Of a stretch of 64,000 bases of DNA, positions 17,438-25,092 are shown in pieces. Each line of letters begins with the position of its first letter. Position 1 is the first letter of the stretch. The notes beneath the pieces are model-generated. The model searched no databases. It saw only the letters and a list, made by a program, of their open reading frames with translations, and had not been told where the DNA came from. A program made the position numbers and the translations under genes. Source of the DNA: UBA940 sp031548515 (lineage in GTDB: Bacteria > Bacteroidota > Bacteroidia > Bacteroidales > Rikenellaceae); NCBI GenBank assembly GCA_031548515.1, contig JAVBRB010000020.1:21830-85829 (forward strand). Direction: 5' to 3'.

Positions 17438-17565
17438 TTGTTTAACAAACAGTTGTCAGAAAAGAGCAAATTCAAGGCAAACGAGGCGCGAGAAGCGGAG
17501 CTTACTAAACGTAAGTGAGCATTCGAGCGACCGAAGTTTAACGAAGAAGCTGCGTTTATAATAAA
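17438..17565 (+). repeat. Structured intergenic repeat, tandem copy 1 (infC leader)
   Basis: Begins TTGTTTAACAAACAGTTGTC and contains AAGAGCAAATTCAAGGC, then a hairpin GCTTAC-taaac-GTAAGTGAGC and ends CGACCGAAGTTTAACGAAG with TTTATAATAAA. Copy 2 follows directly at a period of 128 bases. No ORF is evident. It lies in the presumed infC leader or the thrS-infC spacer. Confidence 0.7.
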
Positions 17566-17702
17566 TTGTTTAACAAAAAACTGTCAGGAAAGAGCAAATT
17601 TAAGGCGCCAAAGAAACGAAAACCGGAGTGTACATAACGTACATGAGGATTTGAGTTTCGCCGGGCAACGCAAAAGTTGCCTTTCATCACAGTTTTTTAA
17701 AG
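17566..17702 (+). repeat. Structured intergenic repeat, tandem copy 2 (infC leader)
   Basis: Begins TTGTTTAACAAAAAACTGTC and contains AGAGCAAATTTAAGGC. Its central hairpin TGTAC-ataac-GTACA matches the position of the copy 1 hairpin but with different paired bases on both sides. A further stem GGCAAC-gcaaaa-GTTGCC lies at 17664-17681. It ends just before the infC Shine-Dalgarno sequence. Confidence 0.7.
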
Positions 17703-17717
17703 AAGGAGGACACATTT

Positions 17718-18323
17718 ATAGCACCGCCACCGAAAAAACCATTTACCCCCAGGCCATTCAATCCAGGAGCCAATAGCGGCAACCGGAATCAAGGCCGCAG
17801 ACTGCCTGAGAAAGAGGCTCTGCACAAGATCAACGAACACATCACCGCCCCGACGGTTAGGATCGTGGGCGAGGGTATCGAGAGCATCGTACTCCCCATC
17901 AAGGAGGCACTGAAGATGGCCGACGATATGGAACTTGATCTGATAGAAATTTCGCCGAAAGCCGATCCCCCTGTAGTCCGCATCGCGGATTACCAGAAAT
18001 TCCTTTACCAGCAGAAGAAAAAGGCAAAGGAGATCAAGGCCAACGCGGTGAAAGTAGTCATCAAGGAGATTCGTTTCGGCCCGCAGACTGATGATCACGA
18101 CTATAACTTCAAACTGAAGCACGCAGAAAATTTCCTTAAGGAAGGCGCCAAGGTCAAGGCGTATGTCTTTTTCCGCGGCCGCAGCATAGTGTTCAAGGAG
18201 CAGGGAGAGATCCTTCTGCTGCGCTTTGCCACAGATCTGGAAGAGCTTGCAAAAGTAGAGATGATGCCCAAGCTCGAAGGCAAGCGCATGACCATGATGC
18301 TCGCTCCGAAACCCAAGAAATAA
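17718..18323 (+). CDS. infC: Translation initiation factor IF-3, apparent AUA start
   Basis: 201 residues if started at ATA 17718. A Pro/Arg/Asn-rich N-terminal tail (about 35 residues) precedes the IF-3 N-domain INEHITAPTVRIVGEG and the C-domain VKEIRFGPQTDDHDYNFKLKHA...VKAYVFFRGR. IF-3 binds the 30S subunit and rejects non-AUG starts. No ATG, GTG, TTG or CTG occurs in frame between the upstream repeat and the N-domain. ATA sits 7 bases after AGAAGGAGGA, a strong SD in a genome where SDs are rare. IF-3 genes elsewhere start at AUU/AUC/AUA for autoregulation. A GTG at 17865 would cut off conserved sequence. Confidence 0.9.
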   Translation: MAPPPKKPFTPRPFNPGANSGNRNQGRRLPEKEALHKINEHITAPTVRIVGEGIESIVLPIKEALKMADDMELDLIEISPKADPPVVRIADYQKFLYQQKKKAKEIKANAVKVVIKEIRFGPQTDDHDYNFKLKHAENFLKEGAKVKAYVFFRGRSIVFKEQGEILLLRFATDLEELAKVEMMPKLEGKRMTMMLAPKPKK

Positions 18324-18345
18324 TCGGCAAACAGATATTTTGGCA

Positions 18346-18378
18346 GGGTACGGCAATAAATTGCCGTACCCGTTTTTT
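18346..18378 (+). terminator. Terminator of infC
   Basis: Perfect stem GGGTACGGCAA/TTGCCGTACCC with loop TAAA and T6 after CG. It separates infC from queA. Confidence 0.92.
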
Positions 18379-18382
18379 AGAT

Positions 18383-19660
18383 ATGATGAAAGAGAATATC
18401 GACATATCCGGTTTCGACTACCCTTTGCCCGACGGACGCATCGCGAAGTTTCCGGCGACGGAGCGCGACTCGTCGAAACTGCTCGTATATAAAGACGGCA
18501 GCATTTCCGAAACCCGTTTCTCGGATATCGGAAGCGTTCTGCCTGGGAGAAGCCTGCTGGTTTTCAACAACACGAAGGTAGTCCGCGCGCGCATCATCAT
18601 GCACAAGCCTAGCGGGGCGCGTATAGAAATACTCTGCCTCGAACCCCACTCTCCTGCCGATTACGAGCACGCATTCTCAGTGAAAGGACTGTGCGAATGG
18701 TCGTGCATGGTGGGCAATCTCAAAAAATGGAAGGAAGGACCGCTCGAAATCGCTTTCAGTCACGGCGGCGGTGAACATAAATTGCAGGCGTGGCGTATTG
18801 ACCCCGCAAGTTACCTCCCTCCGCTATATCCGCGCCAGTCTGCGGCTGACCAGCGGACTCCAGTCGGTGAGTCCACCCTGCCTTACGGCAGAGTTCGGTT
18901 TGAATGGGATGCCGACCTGACTTTCGGGCAGCTTCTCGAACATCTGGGACAGATGCCGATCCCGCCCTACCTGGGCCGCGACAGCGAGGATATCGACAAC
19001 ACGCGCTACCAAACGGTCTATTCGCGGTTCGAGGGTTCGGTGGCAGCCCCTACGGCCGGACTGCACTTCACGCCGGAACTGATCGGGCGGCTGAAAACCG
19101 GCGGCACGGAATTCGGCGAGGTGACGCTTCACGTCGGCGCGGGGACATTCCTGCCTGTTAAGGAGGCCAATGCCCTCGACCACCCGATGCACACCGAGCA
19201 TTTCGACGTGACGCTCGCGACGGTAGAGCATCTGTTAAAAAAATACGGGAAAATAATCGCGGTCGGGACGACCTCGGTACGAACTCTTGAATCGCTGGCG
19301 GCGCTTGCGTGGCGCATCGCTCAGAGCGGCTCTCCGGCCGTGGAAAATGCCGTCGGACAGTTCGAACTTTATGATATACCTGAAGATTTCGACGGTCTGA
19401 AAGCGCTCGAAACGCTGGTCAGCCACATGAAAGCCAACGGCCTCGACAAAATCAAAGCCTCTACCCGGATAATGATAACGCCTGGTTTCCGCTACCGGAT
19501 CGTGGATGGTATGGTGACCAACTTCCACCAGCCTAAAAGCACCCTGCTCCTGCTGGTCTCGGCATTTGTGGGAGACGATTGGCGCACGATCTACGGCTAC
19601 GCTCTGTCCCACGGTTTTCGTTTTCTGAGCTATGGCGACAGTTCTATCCTCCTGAGATAG
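18383..19660 (+). CDS. queA: S-adenosylmethionine:tRNA ribosyltransferase-isomerase
   Basis: 425 residues, longer than the ~345 of E. coli QueA, as in other Bacteroidota. It transfers and isomerises the SAM ribosyl group onto preQ1 in tRNA, giving epoxyqueuosine. Recognisable blocks are LLVFNNTKVVRARI, PIPPYLGRDSEDIDNTRYQTVY, EGSVAAPTAGLHFT, LHVGAGTFLPV and the C-terminal GFRFLSYGDSSILL. It starts 5 bases after the T run of the infC terminator. ATGATG gives two possible starts. Confidence 0.95.
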   Translation: MMKENIDISGFDYPLPDGRIAKFPATERDSSKLLVYKDGSISETRFSDIGSVLPGRSLLVFNNTKVVRARIIMHKPSGARIEILCLEPHSPADYEHAFSVKGLCEWSCMVGNLKKWKEGPLEIAFSHGGGEHKLQAWRIDPASYLPPLYPRQSAADQRTPVGESTLPYGRVRFEWDADLTFGQLLEHLGQMPIPPYLGRDSEDIDNTRYQTVYSRFEGSVAAPTAGLHFTPELIGRLKTGGTEFGEVTLHVGAGTFLPVKEANALDHPMHTEHFDVTLATVEHLLKKYGKIIAVGTTSVRTLESLAALAWRIAQSGSPAVENAVGQFELYDIPEDFDGLKALETLVSHMKANGLDKIKASTRIMITPGFRYRIVDGMVTNFHQPKSTLLLLVSAFVGDDWRTIYGYALSHGFRFLSYGDSSILLR

Positions 19661-19662
19661 GA

Positions 19663-20490
19663 CTAATTTGCCGTTATGTATTCGATATCATAACGCACAT
19701 AAGCCCCTCCGTCGAAATTGGGGTTGCGTACGATCTGCGTGGGATAATTGTCCCCGTTGCAGGTATAGTTATATTCGTAAACCGTTTCCCCGCCGACTTC
19801 CGCCGACCTGACGCAGTTGTTGGCCAACTGCTGGTAAGCAAGTTCCCCAGAATCGAACGCCATATTGTGTATTGATCCGGCGCCCATTTGGGTGGTCAGA
19901 TACCATGCCGGGGTCTTCACATTCCGGAACACGCCGTTCGCCTCTCCGGGGGTAAGCGCATAAGTTCCGCTCGTTTGCGTCTGCAGCGCGAGGACTTTGA
20001 CGCTTGTCGCATTCCCTTCGGCGTCATATGTGAATTCGTAATCGGTCTTATTGTCAATACTCCGGTAATTAAGCGCGCGCAAACCCTCGTCGATTTCGAT
20101 AGGCTTGGCATTGTAGAATATTATATCAGATCCCTGCTTATAATAGTCATAATGGTCCACCTCTTCCCAGGGTATATCGGTGCGGGTAAGGACCGTCCTT
20201 ATGTGGTTTTCGCCGTCGTAAATGAACGTAAGCGTAGAGACAAACCCGCGCGAGACCCCGTTGTCGAATATCTCGGAATGGATCTTGCCGATCCTGTCGC
20301 GGACGTCGTACTCATAATCGGTGACTACCGACATCACGTTTCCCGGCATCGGAGAGGTAGACCTGGTATAAGTGATTGCGGAAGGCAATATCGCGCCGCT
20401 TGGATCCGGTTCGGTGGTGCCTTCGTTTTTGCCGCACGAACTCAATGCCATGAAAAAAGCGGCGGCAACGCATAATATTAGGGCTTTCAT
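19663..20490 (-). CDS. Bacteroidales lipoprotein of unknown function (DUF4595-like)
   Basis: 275 residues. The signal MKALILCVAAAFFMALSSC has a lipobox cysteine at 19. The rest is a string of beta strands with RHS-like phrases (TDYEYDVRDRIGKI, LTFIYDGENHIRTV, YEFTYDAEGNATSVKV, VYEYNYTCNGDNYPTQIV), similar to DUF4595 or YD-type lipoproteins of gut Bacteroidales. Surface or periplasmic location is likely. It is convergent with queA, with only 2 bases between the stops. Function unknown. Confidence 0.75.
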   Translation of the reverse strand: MKALILCVAAAFFMALSSCGKNEGTTEPDPSGAILPSAITYTRSTSPMPGNVMSVVTDYEYDVRDRIGKIHSEIFDNGVSRGFVSTLTFIYDGENHIRTVLTRTDIPWEEVDHYDYYKQGSDIIFYNAKPIEIDEGLRALNYRSIDNKTDYEFTYDAEGNATSVKVLALQTQTSGTYALTPGEANGVFRNVKTPAWYLTTQMGAGSIHNMAFDSGELAYQQLANNCVRSAEVGGETVYEYNYTCNGDNYPTQIVRNPNFDGGAYVRYDIEYITAN

Positions 20491-20568
20491 AGGTATATCA
20501 TGGATTAAATTGTCTTCAAAGATAATGATATTAGATTATAAGACGTTTCTAAAGTTCTAAATATTGAA

Positions 20569-21492
20569 TTACCTTTTCCCGCTTTCCATCTGCACCCTCG
20601 ATTTGCTTTGCGTGACCAGCCAAACGCCGAGGAAGACGAGCAGCGTCGCCGCGCCTTTTGTCACTCCGAAGGTATCCATCCCTGCGGCGATAGCCACTAT
20701 TGCCGCTATGGCCGGCTGGAAGTAATTATACATGGCGCAGACCGTAGGGCGCAAATATCGCTGTCCTATGGGAAGCAGGAAAAACGTGATGAAGGTCGAA
20801 CCTATAACGATGAATCCGAGCCTCGCCCACACATCCCACGTGAAGGCGGCGTAATCTACCGCCGCGACGTCGCGCCAGCAGATAGGAAACGAAACGACAG
20901 ATGCGAATAAGAACATCCACTTCATCATCGTGACTGGCGAGTAGGTCCGTATCAGGCGTTTGAATGCGGTGAGGTAGATTGAGAACGACAGCGCGCTGGT
21001 CATGCAGAGCAGATCGCCGGCAACGCTCGCTCCCCCGCGGCTTTGCATGGCTCCTCCGGCGAGTACGAGAGTCAGCGCCCCGGCCAGGCCGATAAAAACC
21101 CCTCCGGCCTTCATCCACGTGACCGGCTCTTTCATGAAGATCGCCGCCAGCACCATCGTTATGACCGGCACGAGGGTGGTTATGACTGCCGCATCGATGG
21201 GCGAAGTGAGCGACACGCCCACTATGAAAGGCAACTGATTCAGGAATATCCCGAACATCGAAGCGAAAAAGAGCATCAGGATATCGCGCTTCGGGACACG
21301 CTCTTTTTTGACGAAAAGCGAAGTCATCCAGAAAAGCGCTGCGGCCCCGGCCATACGGTAAAATGTCACACTCAGGCTGGTTATCCCCGCCTCGCCGAAT
21401 ACCGATTTCACGATCGGGATATTCAGTCCGAAGATTATATACGCGATGGACATCACCAGATGCCCCTTGTAGCTTTTCTCGTTGAAAGTCAC
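20569..21492 (-). CDS. EamA/DMT-family transporter
   Basis: 307 residues with ten hydrophobic segments in two EamA repeats (VMSIAYIIFGLNIPIVKSVF; LCMTSALSFSIYLTAFKRLI). A GTG start at 21492 follows a TACCTTTG -7 box on the minus strand (21523-21516). It is probably an inner-membrane metabolite exporter of unknown substrate, distantly related to the one at 9553. It is divergent from the YgiQ gene, with the two -7 boxes 13 bases apart. Confidence 0.88.
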   Translation of the reverse strand: MTFNEKSYKGHLVMSIAYIIFGLNIPIVKSVFGEAGITSLSVTFYRMAGAAALFWMTSLFVKKERVPKRDILMLFFASMFGIFLNQLPFIVGVSLTSPIDAAVITTLVPVITMVLAAIFMKEPVTWMKAGGVFIGLAGALTLVLAGGAMQSRGGASVAGDLLCMTSALSFSIYLTAFKRLIRTYSPVTMMKWMFLFASVVSFPICWRDVAAVDYAAFTWDVWARLGFIVIGSTFITFFLLPIGQRYLRPTVCAMYNYFQPAIAAIVAIAAGMDTFGVTKGAATLLVFLGVWLVTQSKSRVQMESGKR

Positions 21493-21535
21493 TGCCCGGG
21501 TTTATTGGAAACGCACAAAGGTAGCTAATCTTTCG

Positions 21536-21543
21536 TATCTTTG
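21536..21543 (+). promoter_or_regulatory. -7 box of the ygiQ-type gene
   Basis: TATCTTTG matches TAnnTTTG, with a leader of about 15-20 nt to TTG 21565. It is divergent from the minus-strand box TACCTTTG at 21516-21523. Confidence 0.6.
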
Positions 21544-21564
21544 TCCGGTTAATCGATTTCGATT

Positions 21565-23433
21565 TTGGCTGACGAGAGGACACAAGGCTGGCTGCCGACC
21601 ACCGCGAAGGAGGTGAAGGCCCTGGGATGGGATCACATCGACGTGATCCTCTTCACGGGCGATGCCTATATCGACCATCCGTCGTTCGGAACGGCCGTGA
21701 TAGGCCGCCTGCTCGAAGCCGAAGGCTACCGCGTTGCGATAGTGCCGCAGCCGAACTGGCGCGACGACCTGCGGGACTTCAGGAAACTGGGCGCGCCGCG
21801 TCTTTTCTTCGGGGTTTCTGCCGGCAGCATGGACTCGATGGTCAACCACTACACGGCCAACAAGCGGCTTCGCAGCGACGATGCCTACACGGCGGGCGGC
21901 AAGGCGGGCTTCCGTCCCGATTACGCCGCGACAGTCTACACGCGCATCCTGAAAGAACTTTTCCCGCACACGCCGATCGTGCTGGGCGGAATAGAGGCTT
22001 CACTCCGCCGCCTGATGCATTACGACTACTGGAGCGACACTCTGAAGCCGTCGATCCTGATGGAGAGCGGCGCGGACATTGTTGCATATGGCATGGGCGA
22101 CAAATCGATGCCCGAGATCGCCCGCGCGCTTCGCAACGGATTCAACGCCAAACTCCTGCGCAAACTGCGCCAGGTGGCTTTCGTCGCCGAAAAATCATAC
22201 GTCGAACGGCTCGGCCCCGAAAAAACCATAATACTCAATTCCTATGAGCAGTGTGTGGCCGACAAACGGAAATTCGCGGAAAATTTTGTGCACATCGAGA
22301 CCGAATCAAACCTTCTGGAGCAGACCCGCACGATAGTCGAACCCTGCGGGGATAAATTCGTGGTCGTCAACCCGCCACACCCTGTTATGACCGCGGACGA
22401 ACTCGACCGCAGTTTCGACCTGCCTTACAAACGCCTGCCCCATCCACGCTACAACGGCAAGGGCGACATTCCGGCATGGGAGATGATAAAAAATTCCGTG
22501 AACATCCACCGCGGCTGCTTCGGCGGGTGCAGTTTCTGCACCATTTCGGCCCACCAGGGAAAATTCATCACGTCGCGCAGCGAACGGTCCATCCTCGCCG
22601 AAGTCGAAAAAGTGGCCGCGATGCCCTACTTCAAGGGCTACATATCCGATCTGGGGGGTCCGTCGGCCAACATGTACGGGATGGGGGGCTTCGACACCGC
22701 CAAATGCGCCATTTGCCGCCGTCCGTCGTGCCTTTGGCCTCGCATCTGTCCTAATCTCGACAACAACCACCGCCGCCTGCTGGAACTATACCGCCGCGCC
22801 GCACAAGTAAAAGGCGTAAAAAAAGCCTTCGTCGGCAGCGGAATTAGATATGATTTGTTCGAATATGAAAACTCTGCTTCAGGTAACCGAATTTGTCGTC
22901 AGAGTGGTGCAGATGTCGCACTGACCGAAGACTCTAAGACCGGGATAGTACGTCAAAGTACAGCCCGGGCTGAGAGGCGAGGAAGTGTGACAGGTGCGCC
23001 GCTATCACGGCAAATAGAATATCTGCGCGAGGTGATAGTAAACCACACTTCGGGCCGCCTGAAAGTCGCTCCGGAACATACCGAGGACGGTGTCGTGAAA
23101 CTGATGCGCAAACCATCGTTCGGCAGCTTCGAAAAACTCAACGCCGACTTCCGCCGCATCTGCGACGAAGAGGGCCTTAAATACCAACTCATTCCGTATT
23201 TTATTTCGAGCCACCCCGGCTGCACCGAGGGCGATATGCGCCGCCTAGCCGAAAAAACCCGCCGCCTTAATTTCCACCTGGAGCAGGTGCAGGACCTCAC
23301 CCCCACCCCGATGACGCTCTCTTCGGTGATGTTCTGGACGGGAGAGGATCCGTACACGGGCGAAAAACTCTACGTCGCCCGCGACCAGGACGACAAACGC
23401 CGCCAAAAAAGCTATTTCTTTGCGAAGAAATAG
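21565..23433 (+). CDS. YgiQ-family radical SAM protein
   Basis: 622 residues with a TTG start (no ATG nearby; LPTTAKEVKALGWDHIDVIL is the family N-terminus). Layout: a cobalamin-binding-like domain (20-250), the radical SAM cluster GCFGGCSFC near 317-325, and a C-terminal domain with CTEGDM and TPTPMTLSSVMFWTG. The family is conserved but its reaction is unsettled. Odd feature: after GSGIRYDL (about 428) there are some 50 residues of charged, low-conservation sequence before YLREVIVNHTSGRLKVAPEHTE, which follows almost directly in E. coli YgiQ. Confidence 0.92.
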   Translation: MADERTQGWLPTTAKEVKALGWDHIDVILFTGDAYIDHPSFGTAVIGRLLEAEGYRVAIVPQPNWRDDLRDFRKLGAPRLFFGVSAGSMDSMVNHYTANKRLRSDDAYTAGGKAGFRPDYAATVYTRILKELFPHTPIVLGGIEASLRRLMHYDYWSDTLKPSILMESGADIVAYGMGDKSMPEIARALRNGFNAKLLRKLRQVAFVAEKSYVERLGPEKTIILNSYEQCVADKRKFAENFVHIETESNLLEQTRTIVEPCGDKFVVVNPPHPVMTADELDRSFDLPYKRLPHPRYNGKGDIPAWEMIKNSVNIHRGCFGGCSFCTISAHQGKFITSRSERSILAEVEKVAAMPYFKGYISDLGGPSANMYGMGGFDTAKCAICRRPSCLWPRICPNLDNNHRRLLELYRRAAQVKGVKKAFVGSGIRYDLFEYENSASGNRICRQSGADVALTEDSKTGIVRQSTARAERRGSVTGAPLSRQIEYLREVIVNHTSGRLKVAPEHTEDGVVKLMRKPSFGSFEKLNADFRRICDEEGLKYQLIPYFISSHPGCTEGDMRRLAEKTRRLNFHLEQVQDLTPTPMTLSSVMFWTGEDPYTGEKLYVARDQDDKRRQKSYFFAKK

Positions 23434-23556
23434 TTATAAAAAGATATCAACACCTTTCAACAATCTGCCGTTCACAACTTTTCACTTCCCGCTTCCAGCT
23501 TTCCACTTTTTATAGTGGATTATTGCTATTTTTACACTCTTGATACAAAGATTCCA

Positions 23557-25053
23557 ATGGCAAAGACGTCCTACAACCCGCAACAGCGCAACCGCGAATC
23601 ATACGAAAAAATGCTCGAAGAGGGCGGATTGGTTCCACCGCAGGCGGTAGAGCTGGAGGAGGCGATCCTCGGCGCGCTGATGCTGGAGAAGGACAGCATC
23701 ATCGCCGTACAGGAAGTACTGACGGCCGACGCATTCTACAAGGAAACCCACCGCACGATATACAAGGCCATCGAACAGCTTTCGATAGAGCTTAACCCGG
23801 TCGACCTTTTTACCGTTACGGAAAAACTGAAACAGGACGGCAAACTGAAAGCCGTAGGCGGGGCCGCTTTCCTTGCGGGACTCACGCAGAAGGTGGGTTC
23901 GGCGGCGCATGTAGAGTACCATGCCAAAATCATAGCCCAAAAATACGTGCAGAGGGAGCTTATCCGAGCCTCGACCGAGATACAGAAACGTTCGTATGAC
24001 GAAAGCACCGACGTGACCGACCTGATCGACTATGCCGAGAGCGAGATCATGAACGTTTCGGAAGGGCATATGCAACGTTCGGTGCAGGCTTCGGGCGACA
24101 TCCTGCGCCGCACCATGGAGGCGATAGAGGAAGCATCGAAGAACGAGGGCGAATTCAACGGCGTTCCGTCCGGATTCACCGGCATCGACCGCGTAACGCT
24201 GGGGTGGCAGCCTTCCGACCTGATCATAGTTGCAGCGCGTCCGTCGATGGGTAAGACGGCGTTCACGCTTTCGATGGCCCGCAACGTCGCTGTCGACCAT
24301 CAGAGAGCCGTCGCCTTTTTCTCGCTGGAAATGAGCGCTACACAGTTGATGATGCGCCTTATCGTGGCGGAATCCGGGCTGGATTCGCGCGCCGTGAAGA
24401 GCGGCCAGTTGACGCCCGAACAGTGGCGGCATCTCGAATCTTCGATCAAGCCGTTCCAGAACGCACCTCTGTACATCGACGACACCCCGGCCCTCTCGGT
24501 ATTCGAGTTCCGTTCGAAAGTGCGCCGCCTGAAAAAGCTCAACAAGATAGAATTGATCGTAATCGACTACCTTCAACTTATGACCGGTCCCCAGGGATCC
24601 CAAGGCAACCGCGAACAGGAGGTTGCGTCTATTTCACGTACGCTGAAAGCGATCGCCAAGGAGCTTGAAGTACCGATTATCGCGCTGTCGCAGTTGAACC
24701 GTGCGGCGGAATTGCGCGGCGGGAGCAAGAAGCCGCAGCTGTCGGACCTCCGCGAATCGGGCGCCATCGAGCAGGACGCCGATATCGTGGCGTTTATCCA
24801 CCGTCCCGAGTATTTCGGCATGAAAGTCGACGAGGACAACATCCCCCTCCCTCCGGGGCTTGCTGAGTTTATCCTGGCAAAGCACCGTAACGGTGCAACA
24901 GACACCATCCGCCTGAAGTTCCGCAAGGAACAGGCCAAATTCATGGACTTTGACGACGACTACGATATGGCGGAAAGCTCGATGAACGGCGACAGCGAAG
25001 GCGGCTACAGCCCACCCCGAAGGTCGAATTATGACGACGATTCCCCGTTCTGA
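23557..25053 (+). CDS. dnaB: Replicative DNA helicase DnaB
   Basis: About 498 residues from ATG 23557; an upstream ATG at 23515 is unlikely. The N-terminal DnaB domain (PPQAVELEEAILGALMLE) is followed by the RecA-like helicase with Walker A RPSMGKTAF near 227, Walker B LIVIDYLQLM, and the H3/H4 region LSQLNRAAELRGG with LRESGAIEQDADIV. No intein is present. The tail is acidic and disordered. It would unwind DNA at the fork with DnaG. Confidence 0.97.
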   Translation: MAKTSYNPQQRNRESYEKMLEEGGLVPPQAVELEEAILGALMLEKDSIIAVQEVLTADAFYKETHRTIYKAIEQLSIELNPVDLFTVTEKLKQDGKLKAVGGAAFLAGLTQKVGSAAHVEYHAKIIAQKYVQRELIRASTEIQKRSYDESTDVTDLIDYAESEIMNVSEGHMQRSVQASGDILRRTMEAIEEASKNEGEFNGVPSGFTGIDRVTLGWQPSDLIIVAARPSMGKTAFTLSMARNVAVDHQRAVAFFSLEMSATQLMMRLIVAESGLDSRAVKSGQLTPEQWRHLESSIKPFQNAPLYIDDTPALSVFEFRSKVRRLKKLNKIELIVIDYLQLMTGPQGSQGNREQEVASISRTLKAIAKELEVPIIALSQLNRAAELRGGSKKPQLSDLRESGAIEQDADIVAFIHRPEYFGMKVDEDNIPLPPGLAEFILAKHRNGATDTIRLKFRKEQAKFMDFDDDYDMAESSMNGDSEGGYSPPRRSNYDDDSPF

Positions 25054-25092
25054 CGGTGCATGAATTTTAAACACGACTAACCCCAACCAACA

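Noticed and set aside
17438..17702. CRISPR array or coding repeat
   Set aside because: Only two long imperfect units with no spacers; no open frame is conserved between them.
17865..17867. GTG as start of infC
   Set aside because: It would remove INEHITAPTVRI, part of the conserved IF-3 N-domain.
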